A stretch of DNA of 9,553 nucleotides from Bacillota bacterium (GCA_030529205.1 JAUMXJ010000028.1:1-9553); one strand, 5' to 3'. Shown: positions 1 to 7,532, counted from the stretch's first letter. Numbers and translations: made by a program. The notes: a model not told the origin generated them from the sequence alone.

Positions 1-332
1 TCGATATACAGAGATTCAAAAATCAAATTGTAACAGGCGGGATTCCGATACGCATACCTGACAAATTCTACAATGTAACTCACCTGTTTCTCGATGACAT
101 CCTCGACTCCGGAGCATCGCCCGTCGAGGTACTCCTGCATGTTTTGTGCAAACTGCTTCATAATATGGATGTATAATTGCTGTTTGCTCTCGAAATACAG
201 ATAGAAGCTACCCACCGCCAATCCCGCTCCGGCCGTGATGTCCTTAATTGTGGTATTCCGATATCCGTTCGTGCTGAAGAGTTTCTCGGCACTTTCCACC
301 AATCTTGCAAATGACTCCTGACTTTTTCTCAA
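1..332 (-). CDS. TetR/AcrR-family transcriptional regulator, 3' end outside the window
   Basis: The visible 110 residues hold the DNA-binding domain and the start of the ligand domain of a TetR-family repressor. Helix 1 (about residues 8-22) is followed by G-Y-R-N-T-T-I-K-D-I (23-32) and the recognition helix region A-G-L-A-V-G-S-F-Y-L-Y-F (36-47), then the family hallmark F-E-S-K-Q-Q-L (47-53). The gene runs off the left edge, so its ligand pocket cannot be read. The best start is TTG at 332, because the next candidate, a GTG at codon 12, would remove half of helix 1. A GGGAG ribosome binding site lies 6 bases upstream of the TTG. It begins 20 bases after the dehydrogenase stop, so it is probably the last known gene of the operon and likely regulates it. 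The inverted repeat at 8524-8539 is the natural candidate operator. The family is certain; the ligand is not known. Confidence 0.93.
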   Translation of the reverse strand, partial: MRKSQESFARLVESAEKLFSTNGYRNTTIKDITAGAGLAVGSFYLYFESKQQLYIHIMKQFAQNMQEYLDGRCSGVEDVIEKQVSYIVEFVRYAYRNPACYNLIFESLYI

Positions 333-352
333 AATCCGCTCCCTCTCGCCAC

Positions 353-1114
353 TTAATTTGCAGTCCATCCGCCGTCAATCGGGAGGGAAATGCCGGTGAT
401 TCCGCTCGCGGCATCGCTGCAAAGAAACTTGAAGCTCTCCGCTACCGTTTGCGGATCGATGATTTTTTTAATCGCCGATTTGGCAAGCAATATTTCCGAG
501 ACAACCTCTTCCTCACTGATTCCGTGAACGCGTGCCTGATCCTTGATCTGCCCCTCGACCAACTTGGTGTGCACATAGGCCGGGCATATACAGTTCACGG
601 TGATTCCGAACGGCCCGCCCTCGAGCGCGGCTGTCTTTGTCAATCCGTAGAGACCGTGTTTGACCGACACATACGCGGCTTTGTATTCCGAAGCGACCAG
701 CCCGTGAATCGAACTGAGATTGACAATACGCCCCCAGCCGTTCTTTTTCATGTGCGGCCACGCATAGCGCGTGAGCAGAAAGGGCGCCGTCAGCATCAGA
801 TTGACCATAAAATCCCACTTGTCTTCCGGAAACTCTTCCAATGCGCAAACATGCTGAACTCCGGCGATGTTTCCCAAAATATCGATTCTTCCGTACCGTT
901 CAATCGCGAAATCGACAATCTTTTTGCAGTCTTCCCGTTTGCTGAGGTCGACCTTGAGACCCGTCGCGCCGATTTCTTCACAGGTTTTTGAAATTCCTTC
1001 TTCGCTGATATCCGCTATGACAACCTTTGCCCCTTCCTTTACGAGCATCCCCGCTACGGCTCGACCGATTCCGTTCGCGCCGCCTGTGATAATCGCAACT
1101 CTATCCTTCAACAT
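353..1114 (-). CDS. bdhA: 3-hydroxybutyrate dehydrogenase (SDR family)
   Basis: This 253-residue short-chain dehydrogenase should oxidise (R)-3-hydroxybutyrate to acetoacetate with NAD+ in the cytoplasm. The Rossmann motif T-G-G-A-N-G-I-G is at residues 10-17. Asp35 at the end of beta-2 favours NAD over NADP. N-I-A-G is at 82-85, and the catalytic set is Asn105, Ser135, Tyr148 and Lys152. The region around S-I-H-G-L-V-A-S and the ending I-D-G-G-W match bacterial 3-hydroxybutyrate dehydrogenases. Gln87, His137, Lys145 and Gln189 match, at a constant offset of seven, the substrate-binding Gln94, His144, Lys152 and Gln196 that I recall for the Pseudomonas fragi enzyme. The ATG at 1114 is chosen over one nine codons upstream because AGGAGG lies 4 bases before it. 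It sits 42 bases downstream of the CoA-transferase gene, whose product could activate the acetoacetate. A different 3-hydroxyacid substrate is possible but less likely. Confidence 0.92.
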   Translation of the reverse strand: MLKDRVAIITGGANGIGRAVAGMLVKEGAKVVIADISEEGISKTCEEIGATGLKVDLSKREDCKKIVDFAIERYGRIDILGNIAGVQHVCALEEFPEDKWDFMVNLMLTAPFLLTRYAWPHMKKNGWGRIVNLSSIHGLVASEYKAAYVSVKHGLYGLTKTAALEGGPFGITVNCICPAYVHTKLVEGQIKDQARVHGISEEEVVSEILLAKSAIKKIIDPQTVAESFKFLCSDAASGITGISLPIDGGWTAN

Positions 1115-1156
1115 CTCTCCTCCTGTTCGAAATCGGAACACGAAACTGACCGTACT

Positions 1157-2485
1157 TTATATAAACTTCCGTTTTTTCGCCTCATCCGTCAGCTGTTCCC
1201 TGAAATCCGGATGTGCAATCCGCACGAGTGCGACAACCCTCTCCCTCATCGAAAGCCCCTTCAACCATGCCACGCCATGCTCCGTCACCACATAGTCCAC
1301 ATCGTTTCGGGACAGACTCACAATCGAACCCGGACTCAGCTGAGAGACGATTTTGGAAGCCGTTGTCGTGCCGCCGTCAGGTTGTCTCGTTATCCGAGTC
1401 GAATGAAGTGCGATAAAGGACTTTCCTCCCTTGGAACGCTGCGAGCCGATTACGGTGTCCGCCTGCCCGCCCGTCCCGCTGTACTGAAGATGCGCCAGAC
1501 TTTCAGATGCACACTGACCGGTGAGTTCCACCTCCAACGCCGTGTTGATGGAAACATACCGATTCGTCTTGGCGATTTGGTACGGATCATTGACGAACGA
1601 CCCCGGCAAGATCAGGACCGAAGGATTGTCATCAAGATAATCATACACCCTCTTGCTCCCGTAGGCAAAGGCACATACGGAATACCCGTTGTACAACCCC
1701 TTTCGGGAGTTGTCCACCGCTCCGCATTCAATCAGATCCATCATATTCTCGGTAAACATCTCGGTGTGAATCCCCAGATGCTTTTTGCTCCTAAGCTGCC
1801 GGGCGACCGCATTCGGAATCTTTCCGATTCCCAGCTGAATGGTGGAACCGTCCTCCACAAGCTGTGCAATGTGTTCCCCGATCAATTCATCCGCTTCGGA
1901 AAAGTCCGAGAGTTCGATTTCAGGAACGGGCCGATTCGTTTCCACAAACGCTTCAATATCCCGTATATGAATCAGATTGTCCCCGAATGTGCGCGGATAA
2001 TGCGGATTGATCTCGCAGATGACCTTTGCGCCCGCCTTATAAAAATCATGCTCGTAGATATTGCTGACGGAGAGCGAAACATATCCGTGTTTGTCCATAG
2101 GGGAGCAAGTCACCAGCAATACGAGCGGCCGCTCGACCGGATGAGAAAGCTTTTTGGGGACCGCGCGATGCGCGTGCTGCGGAGTAAAGGTCAACCTTCC
2201 CTCCTGCTGCGCTCTTCTCGTCACATCGGTCAAAAACCAGCAGTGATTGGAAATATCCCCGGAATACTTCGGATTTTCAATAAACTCATAATGGCCGAGC
2301 ACAAGCGATGTCTGAACCTCAAGATTTCCGACCCCTCTGTCGACCAGAGTATGAAGCTTTTCCATCAGCGCCGCCGGCTCTGCGGCAGCCTGCCCGACAA
2401 TGATGCGGGAACCGGGCTGAATATGCGACAGCGCCTCATCCACACTGCATTTCTTTTTGTTATATAACTCCGTATATGAATTCAT
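1157..2485 (-). CDS. CoA-transferase of the acetyl-CoA hydrolase/transferase family (4-hydroxybutyrate/butyrate CoA-transferase-like)
   Basis: The 442-residue product has the normal length and both halves of the acetyl-CoA hydrolase/transferase family. These enzymes move CoA between carboxylic acids through a glutamyl-CoA thioester. The N-terminal half contains I-V-G-Q-A-A-A-E-P (29-37) and V-T-C-S-P-M-D-K-H-G-Y (125-135). The probable catalytic glutamate is Glu242 in L-G-I-H-T-E-M-F, following the I-G-K-I-P-N-A-V segment (220-227). S-G-T-G-G-Q-A-D (336-343) and Y-V-V-T-E-H-G-V-A-W-L-K-G (398-410) are typical of the C-terminal half. Members include 4-hydroxybutyrate, butyryl-CoA:acetate and succinyl-CoA:acetate CoA-transferases, and sequence alone does not separate these. 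Beside a 3-hydroxybutyrate dehydrogenase, the acceptor may be acetoacetate, 3-hydroxybutyrate or a short fatty acid, with acetyl-CoA or butyryl-CoA as donor; that is inference. A GAGG site lies 6 bases before the ATG. The gene starts 17 bases after the hydrolase stop. Confidence 0.9.
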   Translation of the reverse strand: MNSYTELYNKKKCSVDEALSHIQPGSRIIVGQAAAEPAALMEKLHTLVDRGVGNLEVQTSLVLGHYEFIENPKYSGDISNHCWFLTDVTRRAQQEGRLTFTPQHAHRAVPKKLSHPVERPLVLLVTCSPMDKHGYVSLSVSNIYEHDFYKAGAKVICEINPHYPRTFGDNLIHIRDIEAFVETNRPVPEIELSDFSEADELIGEHIAQLVEDGSTIQLGIGKIPNAVARQLRSKKHLGIHTEMFTENMMDLIECGAVDNSRKGLYNGYSVCAFAYGSKRVYDYLDDNPSVLILPGSFVNDPYQIAKTNRYVSINTALEVELTGQCASESLAHLQYSGTGGQADTVIGSQRSKGGKSFIALHSTRITRQPDGGTTTASKIVSQLSPGSIVSLSRNDVDYVVTEHGVAWLKGLSMRERVVALVRIAHPDFREQLTDEAKKRKFI

Positions 2486-2502
2486 AGAAACCTCAAATCA
2501 CT

Positions 2503-3543
2503 CTATTTCCTTCTGTTTTGAACAAGTTCATCCAATGCGAAGATAAACTGCTCCTCGTGATCCAGCATCACACCATGCCCCGCACCCGGGACCATGACTT
2601 CCTTATACAGCCCTCCGTTCGCACGATATTGCTCCAGCACATACCTGGTCTGACTGACCATCGGTTGCTTCGGAAATATCTCCTCTCCCGGATAACCCGG
2701 AATCATGCCGTTTCCGCCGAGAACCGCAAAATCTCCGAAGCATTCATCAGACACGATGAGATCCATGTCCCCGTAAATCCATAAAATAGGAATTCGATGT
2801 TCGATTTTCGCCAGAGCCGAGAGATTGCAATACGGTGCCGCCATAGTGTTTGCAACTCCCTTGGTTCCTGCGGCCACGAACGGCCACACGTCCGCTTGTG
2901 ACACATCGCCCTGGAACATATCGAGTCCGACTTTGCATTTCAAAATCCCGTTTATGCATTTCTCACGCACATCGGACGGAAGTACATATCCCTGCGCAAC
3001 ATAGGTCGCGTCGATTGCCGCACCGAGCACCTCCCGATTACCGTTCAATACCGCTTCCACCATCTGAGGATTTGCACAGGCGGCACCACTCGCCAAACCC
3101 GCCGGTTCGAGCATTTTTCCGTCCGCATCATATGTCCCCCCGTAGCCGAAAGGGGACAAAGGCGCCTGCAACACGAGAGCTTCCAATCGATCGCCGTGAT
3201 CGACGGCATACTGCATTCCCACGCCGCCCCCGAGCGACCATCCGACAAAGGTGAAGCGCTCCCAACCGACCGCCTCGACAAAGGCGTGAATGTCTTCAGA
3301 GAACACGCGTACTCCGTCGCGCGCATCGATGGCGACCGCCTCCGAATCTCCGAAACATCTCATATCGGGGACGAGCATCTCATATCTGTCCTGCAGCTTC
3401 TCCATCAGGGGCTCATAAAAGACCCCGGAAGAGGCATTGCCGTGCACGAGGAGGAGCTTGGGCGCTCCCCCCTCCTTCGGACCTGCACTTCTATAGGCGA
3501 CATTCAGCCGCGAAGTCTTGATATACTTGACATCGTAATTCAT
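2503..3543 (-). CDS. Alpha/beta-hydrolase fold enzyme, probable cytoplasmic esterase
   Basis: This 346-residue protein has the full set of alpha/beta-hydrolase marks. The oxyanion-hole motif H-G-N is at residues 34-36, D-M-R-C-F-G-D-S at 60-67, and the nucleophile elbow G-W-S-L-G-G at 101-106 with Ser103. The acid is probably Asp261 in Y-G-D-M-D-L-I-V, and the catalytic His323 is in G-A-G-H-G. It is longer than the usual 260-300 residues. The extra length lies in a cap region (about 135-245) and a loop after the acid (about 265-300) that includes G-Y-P-G-E-E. There is no signal peptide, so it should act in the cytoplasm on something already imported. Beside the dehydrogenase and CoA-transferase, an ester or oligomer that releases a 3-hydroxyacid is a reasonable guess, but lactones, thioesters and C-C hydrolysis cannot be excluded. 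The start lies 11 bases after the substrate-binding-protein stop, with GGAG 5 bases before the ATG. Confidence 0.88.
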   Translation of the reverse strand: MNYDVKYIKTSRLNVAYRSAGPKEGGAPKLLLVHGNASSGVFYEPLMEKLQDRYEMLVPDMRCFGDSEAVAIDARDGVRVFSEDIHAFVEAVGWERFTFVGWSLGGGVGMQYAVDHGDRLEALVLQAPLSPFGYGGTYDADGKMLEPAGLASGAACANPQMVEAVLNGNREVLGAAIDATYVAQGYVLPSDVREKCINGILKCKVGLDMFQGDVSQADVWPFVAAGTKGVANTMAAPYCNLSALAKIEHRIPILWIYGDMDLIVSDECFGDFAVLGGNGMIPGYPGEEIFPKQPMVSQTRYVLEQYRANGGLYKEVMVPGAGHGVMLDHEEQFIFALDELVQNRRK

Positions 3544-3554
3544 ACACTCTCCTT

Positions 3555-4895
3555 TTACTTCTCTTTCAGCAACTCTTCCAATGACATAATCGGACTCACA
3601 TTCAGCAGCCCCCCGTTCGGTTCGAGAGAAATGCTGACAAGAGCAAAGGAGGAAACGCCGAATCTCGTCCCGTTTCGAAAGTTCATACTTCCCCCCATCG
3701 GGATCTTGAATTCGAGTTCTTCCATGACTGCGACAAAGTTCTCATAATTGAGTTCGAAACCTTTGTTTTCCACTGCCTGCAATCCTTGAACAAAAATGTT
3801 TCCGGAGATGTAACCCGCCATGGCATAAGCATTGAGCGTATACTCCGACCCGGACATTCCGTTTTCCATTTCCCATGCCGCCATCGCCTGTGCATACTTG
3901 CCGAAATCCGCTTTTCCTTCGTCCGTTCCGACATCGAGCCATCCTGTCGCGTAAATCATGCGCTCCGCCGTCACGGAACCGTTCTGAACAAATGCGCCAA
4001 GCGTTGTCGGGGAAGCATTGACATAGGAAGTGATGACATTTGCATTGTAGTTTGCGTCCCGCATCGAAGCCATCATATTTGCAAGCGGCGCCTGATTCAT
4101 CGCCGCGATGACGACATCGCATCCCGCATTCTTCAGTGTGTTTACCGCCGCCGCATAATCGGTGGCGCTCGGTTCCACCTGCTGAACTTTAATCTCGATG
4201 CCCTGATTTTGCGCCTGTATTTTTATGCCGGAGAGCAATCCTTCGCCGGCGTCATCCGTTGTCGCGATAACTCCGATTTTCTTGCCGCCGAGTCCCAAGT
4301 TGTTTTCTTTGTTTGCAACCGCTCGCGCAAGAAGGACTCTTCCCTCCGTTGTAAAGATCGGCTGCACCGGATAGACAACTTTTTCATTTCCCTGCGCATT
4401 TTCGTGATAGAGTTCATCGATTCCCGTTGCGGCATAGACCATCGGGATTCCCTTTTCTTTGATATAATCGAGCGTCGCTCCGACGGTATTCGTCCCGAAA
4501 TGTCCCACCAGAGCGAATATGCGATCGGTTTCAACCAATTGCTTGGTATATACCAGTCCTTGCGCTCCGTCAAATCCGTCATCATAATGCTTGAATACGA
4601 TTTTCTTTCCGTGGAATCCGCCCGCATCGTTGTATTCTTTAAAAGCAGCCTGCATCCCCGCATTGAACGGAACGCCCACACCGGCGAATCCGCCCGTGGT
4701 CGCGGCGGTATTACCGACGACAATCTCCGTGTCGCTTACCCCCTGGACGGCGACGAAGGGTTTGTACATGCCGCTCGCATTTCCTTGATGCTCACTCTCT
4801 TTCGTAGTCTGTGCATCGCCTTTCTGCTGCTCTCCGCAGGAAACAAGCACCATCACCATGACAACCGCCAATAAAACTGCCCATATTTTCTTCAT
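3555..4895 (-). CDS. Branched-chain amino acid-type ABC transporter substrate-binding lipoprotein (LivJ/LivK-like, Peripla_BP_6)
   Basis: This is the extracellular receptor of the ABC importer encoded just upstream. The first 20 residues form a lipoprotein signal: M-K-K, a hydrophobic stretch, then lipobox L-V-S-C with lipidated Cys20. A polar linker (about 21-43) leads into the type I periplasmic-binding fold, which starts at S-D-T-E-I-V-V-G-N-T and continues with N-A-G-M-Q-A-A-F-K-E-Y-N-D-A-G-G-F-H-G and F-A-L-V-G-H-F-G-T. At 446 residues it is longer than the roughly 370-400 usual for LivJ/LivK. The start at 4895 is preferred because it begins the signal peptide and has GGAGG 8 bases upstream; an in-frame ATG at 4949 would put 18 polar residues in front. 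The family binds amino acids but also aromatic acids, amides and short acids. The neighbouring catabolic genes argue for a non-amino-acid ligand. Confidence 0.93.
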   Translation of the reverse strand: MKKIWAVLLAVVMVMVLVSCGEQQKGDAQTTKESEHQGNASGMYKPFVAVQGVSDTEIVVGNTAATTGGFAGVGVPFNAGMQAAFKEYNDAGGFHGKKIVFKHYDDGFDGAQGLVYTKQLVETDRIFALVGHFGTNTVGATLDYIKEKGIPMVYAATGIDELYHENAQGNEKVVYPVQPIFTTEGRVLLARAVANKENNLGLGGKKIGVIATTDDAGEGLLSGIKIQAQNQGIEIKVQQVEPSATDYAAAVNTLKNAGCDVVIAAMNQAPLANMMASMRDANYNANVITSYVNASPTTLGAFVQNGSVTAERMIYATGWLDVGTDEGKADFGKYAQAMAAWEMENGMSGSEYTLNAYAMAGYISGNIFVQGLQAVENKGFELNYENFVAVMEELEFKIPMGGSMNFRNGTRFGVSSFALVSISLEPNGGLLNVSPIMSLEELLKEK

Positions 4896-4935
4896 TTTGA
4901 CATCCTCCGTTTCAGATATTTCCGTGATTTCCTTT

Positions 4936-4965
4936 TGTATATTCAACAACGCAACCTACTGTAAT
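4936..4965 (-). promoter_or_regulatory. Weak candidate internal promoter before the substrate-binding-protein gene
   Basis: On the minus strand ATTACA (4960-4965) and TATACA (4936-4941) are 18 bases apart, each matching four of six consensus positions. They lie in the widest gap inside the operon. An extra promoter here would raise the receptor relative to the membrane parts. The match is poor enough to arise by chance. Confidence 0.2.
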
Positions 4966-4975
4966 CGGATTGCGT
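4949..4975 (-). other. Inverted repeat in the gap between livF-like and receptor genes
   Basis: ACGCAA (4949-4954) and TTGCGT (4970-4975) form a perfect six-base inverted repeat around a 15-base loop, in the 89-base gap upstream of the receptor gene. No run of T follows on the minus strand, so it is not a classical terminator. It could protect or process the transcript, but its short stem and large loop make it a modest structure. Confidence 0.3.
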
Positions 4976-4984
4976 CGATAGCCG

Positions 4985-5689
4985 TTACTTTCTACTTCCG
5001 AGATATGCTTCCGCGAGCTTCCGATCCGAGAGCATTTCCTCCGCCGTTCCCTTCATGGTCGTCACACCCAGCTCCATCACATATGCATAATCCGCTATTT
5101 CAAGCGCCGCTCTCGCATTTTGTTCCACCATCAGAATGGTGGTTCCCTGTTTGCAAATATGACGCAGACTCGCAAAAATCTCCTTGATGATCATCGGAGC
5201 AAGCCCGAGCGACGGCTCGTCCAAAATCAGGAGTTTCGGCTTTGCCATCATCGCTCTGCTGATGGCGAGCATTTGCTGTTCTCCCCCGGACAGTGTTCCC
5301 GCCGCCTGCTTCCTTCTGTCGGACAAAATGGGAAACTGAGCAAATGCACGTTCCGTCTGTGCATGCAATTCGGCTTTGCCCAGCGCGAATCCTCCCGCGC
5401 GCAGGTTCTCTTCCACGGTCAGATCGGGGAAGATGAGACGACCTTCCGGAGACATATTGATCCCCATCCGCGCGATCTGATACACTCTTTTCCCGATGAT
5501 TTCGCGACCCTCAAACAGAATGCTTCCCTCCGCTCTCACAGACCCCGTGACCGCCCTGAGAGTCGAAGTCTTCCCGGCACCGTTTGCTCCGAGAAGAACA
5601 ACCGTCTGTCCTTTCGGAACCACCAGATTGACATCCCGAACCGCTCTGATTGCACCGTACGCCACACGCAAATTTTTGATTTCAAGCAT
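4985..5689 (-). CDS. livF: Branched-chain amino acid-type ABC transporter ATP-binding protein, LivF-like
   Basis: This 234-residue ATPase is one of two nucleotide-binding subunits that drive the importer from the cytoplasmic face. Walker A G-A-N-G-A-G-K-T is at residues 34-41, the signature L-S-G-G-E-Q-Q at 133-139, and Walker B L-L-I-L-D-E-P at 153-159. The switch position is V-E-Q-N (188-191), with Gln in place of the usual His, as is common in LivF proteins. M-S-P-E-G-R-L-I-F (79-87) is another LivF hallmark. The ATG at 5689 is chosen because it fits the family N-terminus (M-L-E-I-K-N-L) and follows a GAGG site by 5 bases; in-frame sequence upstream overlaps livG and is not conserved in character. 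The substrate is not specified by this subunit. Confidence 0.95.
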   Translation of the reverse strand: MLEIKNLRVAYGAIRAVRDVNLVVPKGQTVVLLGANGAGKTSTLRAVTGSVRAEGSILFEGREIIGKRVYQIARMGINMSPEGRLIFPDLTVEENLRAGGFALGKAELHAQTERAFAQFPILSDRRKQAAGTLSGGEQQMLAISRAMMAKPKLLILDEPSLGLAPMIIKEIFASLRHICKQGTTILMVEQNARAALEIADYAYVMELGVTTMKGTAEEMLSDRKLAEAYLGSRK

Positions 5690-5727
5690 AAATTCCTCTT
5701 TCCTCCGACCATAGCAATGCCGGATGA

Positions 5728-6528
5728 CTACGACGATTCCCCGAGGTACGCCCTCCGGACATCCCGGTTGGACTGAATTTCTTCGGCACTTCCGACAGCG
5801 AGAAATTTCCCGAACGAAATGGCGAGTATCCGATCGCAAATATTCATTACCAACCCCATATCGTGTTCGACCAGAAAGACGGCACAGCCGTAGACATCGC
5901 GAATTCTTCCGATCAAAGCCGCCAATTCTTCCGTTTCCTTCCCATTGAGTCCCGCAGCGGGTTCGTCCAAAATAATCAAGCGCGGATTGCCCATCAGCGT
6001 TCTCGCAATTTCAACCTTTTTCAGTATCCCGTACGGGAGTGCCGCCGCATACCAGTCCTTGTACATCGAAATCCCCATGAATTCGAGTACTTCCTCCGCT
6101 TTTTTCCTCATTTCGCGTTCTTCTTTTTCCAGCCCTTTGAGATGCAACATTTGCGTCAAAAATCCGGAACGATATTGTCGATGTGCGGCAAGAAGGAGGT
6201 TGTCGACGACCGTGAGTTCGGGTACCACTTCGACATTTTGAAATGTCCTGACCACGCCGTATGTGGAGACATCGTGAACTTTCACCTCGGTCAGGTCAAC
6301 GGATTCTCCGTTTTTGTCAAAGAGTCGGACCTTGCCCGAGGTAGGCTTGTAAAACTGGGTAATACAGTTGAAGACCGTCGTCTTACCCGCTCCGTTCGGC
6401 CCGATCAGTCCGAATATCTCTCCCTTTTTGATTTCGAATGAAATGCCGTCCACCGCACGAATTCCGCCGAAATACATACAGAGGTTTTCAACTTTCAGAA
6501 TATTGTCCGATTTGATTCTCTTTGTCAT
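5728..6528 (-). CDS. livG: Branched-chain amino acid-type ABC transporter ATP-binding protein, LivG-like, with divergent signature motif
   Basis: This 266-residue protein is the second ATPase of the importer. Walker A G-P-N-G-A-G-K-T is at 43-50, the Q-loop glutamine at 97 in R-T-F-Q-N, Walker B L-I-I-L-D-E-P at 184-190, A-A-G-L-N (191-195) and the switch His222 in V-E-H-D-M. The LivG-specific insert with L-L-L-A-A-H (111-116) is present. The signature region reads L-P-Y-G-I-L-K-K-V-E-I-A-R (164-176), where LivG proteins normally have Y-G-Q-Q-R-R-L-E-I-A-R, so the two glutamines are replaced. It starts one base after the livM stop, and its only clear GGAG is 13 bases upstream, so translation is probably coupled to livM. 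Pairing with the canonical LivF next to it suggests a working heterodimer. Confidence 0.94.
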   Translation of the reverse strand: MTKRIKSDNILKVENLCMYFGGIRAVDGISFEIKKGEIFGLIGPNGAGKTTVFNCITQFYKPTSGKVRLFDKNGESVDLTEVKVHDVSTYGVVRTFQNVEVVPELTVVDNLLLAAHRQYRSGFLTQMLHLKGLEKEEREMRKKAEEVLEFMGISMYKDWYAAALPYGILKKVEIARTLMGNPRLIILDEPAAGLNGKETEELAALIGRIRDVYGCAVFLVEHDMGLVMNICDRILAISFGKFLAVGSAEEIQSNRDVRRAYLGESS

Positions 6529-6529
6529 A

Positions 6530-7531
6530 TCACACCGCTTTCTCCGCCGACTTCGACTTTATTTTCCGCTTGATACGCAGCGCCATCTGCGCCAATCCTC
6601 CCGGATAGTACATGACGATGACCACGATCAAGGCGCCGGTAATCATGGTAATAAATGCAGGATTCTGAACAAAAAACGGAATCTTACTGAAAAAGCCGGA
6701 CTGAACGCCGTAGATCAGAAAGACACCGAACATCGTCCCCCAAAGCGATTTCGCTCCCCCGATGACGACCGCTCCGAGAATATTGAGCGAAGTCAATACG
6801 GTAAACAGCGGAGACGAAGATGCCGTAATATTTCGCACATACATCATGTAGAGAAGCCCCGCTATCGCCGCGTACATGGTGCAAACCGCAAAGGCAAGAA
6901 CCCTGTATTTTACGAGACTGATTCCCATCGCCTGCGCAGCGGACGGGCTGTTCTTCACAGAGACGAGCGCGCGCCCGATCGGACTGTTGATCAAATTTGT
7001 CGTGATCATCAACAGGACGATCAAAATCGCCGCGATGACGAAGTAAATCTCCTGTTCTCCGACCGTATTGCCGAACAATTTCAAGCTGTTCAAATTGATC
7101 TTGATGGTCGCCTTCAGCGAAAGAAAGGTGTTTCGTAAAATTTCGGATAGCCCCAGCGTGAGGAGCGCCAAGTAAATGCCCTCGATTCTCAGGGAGATGA
7201 ACCCGACGATGACGCCAAGCAATCCGGATACGAGAAGCGTAATCAGCAGAGCTGCAGAGAAAGGAAGCCCGTACACTTCGACGGCAAAATAGGCGATATA
7301 GGCGCCGACGCCGACAAAGCCCGCCGTTCCCAGAGAAGCGAGTCCCGCGTATCCCAACAGGAATGCAAAACCGATCGCCATAATCGAATAGATTAAAGTC
7401 GTTCCGATCGCAAAGACAAAGGAACCGGTTAAGAGTCCCGCCTGTTGCAACATAGGAAGCGAAAAAAGCAGGACTGCCGGCGGGATGAATTTGAAATGCG
7501 GCATGCCGATCACATGTTTGAACCTATCCAT
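6530..7531 (-). CDS. livM: Branched-chain amino acid-type ABC transporter permease, LivM-like
   Basis: This 333-residue integral membrane protein is one of two permease subunits. Multiple hydrophobic segments start around residues 16-30 and continue to about 315, followed by a basic cytoplasmic tail rich in Lys and Arg (about 318-333). Family marks are G-Y-A-G-L-A-S-L-G (60-68), G-V-G-A-Y-I-A-Y, L-R-I-E-G-I-Y-L-A-L-L-T-L, and the ATPase-coupling loop I-G-R-A-L-V-S-V-K-N-S-P-S-A-A-Q-A-M-G-I. N-I-L-G-A-V-V-I-G-G, W-G-T and the ending M-Y-Y-P-G-G-L-A follow as in other LivM proteins. AAGG lies 6 bases before the ATG, inside the end of livH, and the two genes are separated by one base. Confidence 0.94.
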   Translation of the reverse strand: MDRFKHVIGMPHFKFIPPAVLLFSLPMLQQAGLLTGSFVFAIGTTLIYSIMAIGFAFLLGYAGLASLGTAGFVGVGAYIAYFAVEVYGLPFSAALLITLLVSGLLGVIVGFISLRIEGIYLALLTLGLSEILRNTFLSLKATIKINLNSLKLFGNTVGEQEIYFVIAAILIVLLMITTNLINSPIGRALVSVKNSPSAAQAMGISLVKYRVLAFAVCTMYAAIAGLLYMMYVRNITASSSPLFTVLTSLNILGAVVIGGAKSLWGTMFGVFLIYGVQSGFFSKIPFFVQNPAFITMITGALIVVIVMYYPGGLAQMALRIKRKIKSKSAEKAV

Positions 7532-7532
7532 A

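Noticed and set aside
1115..1156. TGTTC/GAACA inverted repeat between the CoA-transferase and dehydrogenase genes as a terminator
   Set aside because: The stem is only five bases, no T-run follows, and it abuts the dehydrogenase ribosome binding site. It is too weak to call.
1211..2467. A 418-codon open frame on the plus strand opposite the CoA-transferase gene
   Set aside because: It mirrors a strongly supported minus-strand gene, is rich in Arg, His and Pro, shows no domain, and has no ribosome binding site fitting its start. It is a shadow frame.
3786..4874. A 362-codon plus-strand frame opposite the receptor gene
   Set aside because: It overlaps the binding-protein gene almost entirely, and its translation shows odd Cys, Arg and His runs with no recognisable fold. 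The His-rich end is the reverse reading of the signal peptide codons.
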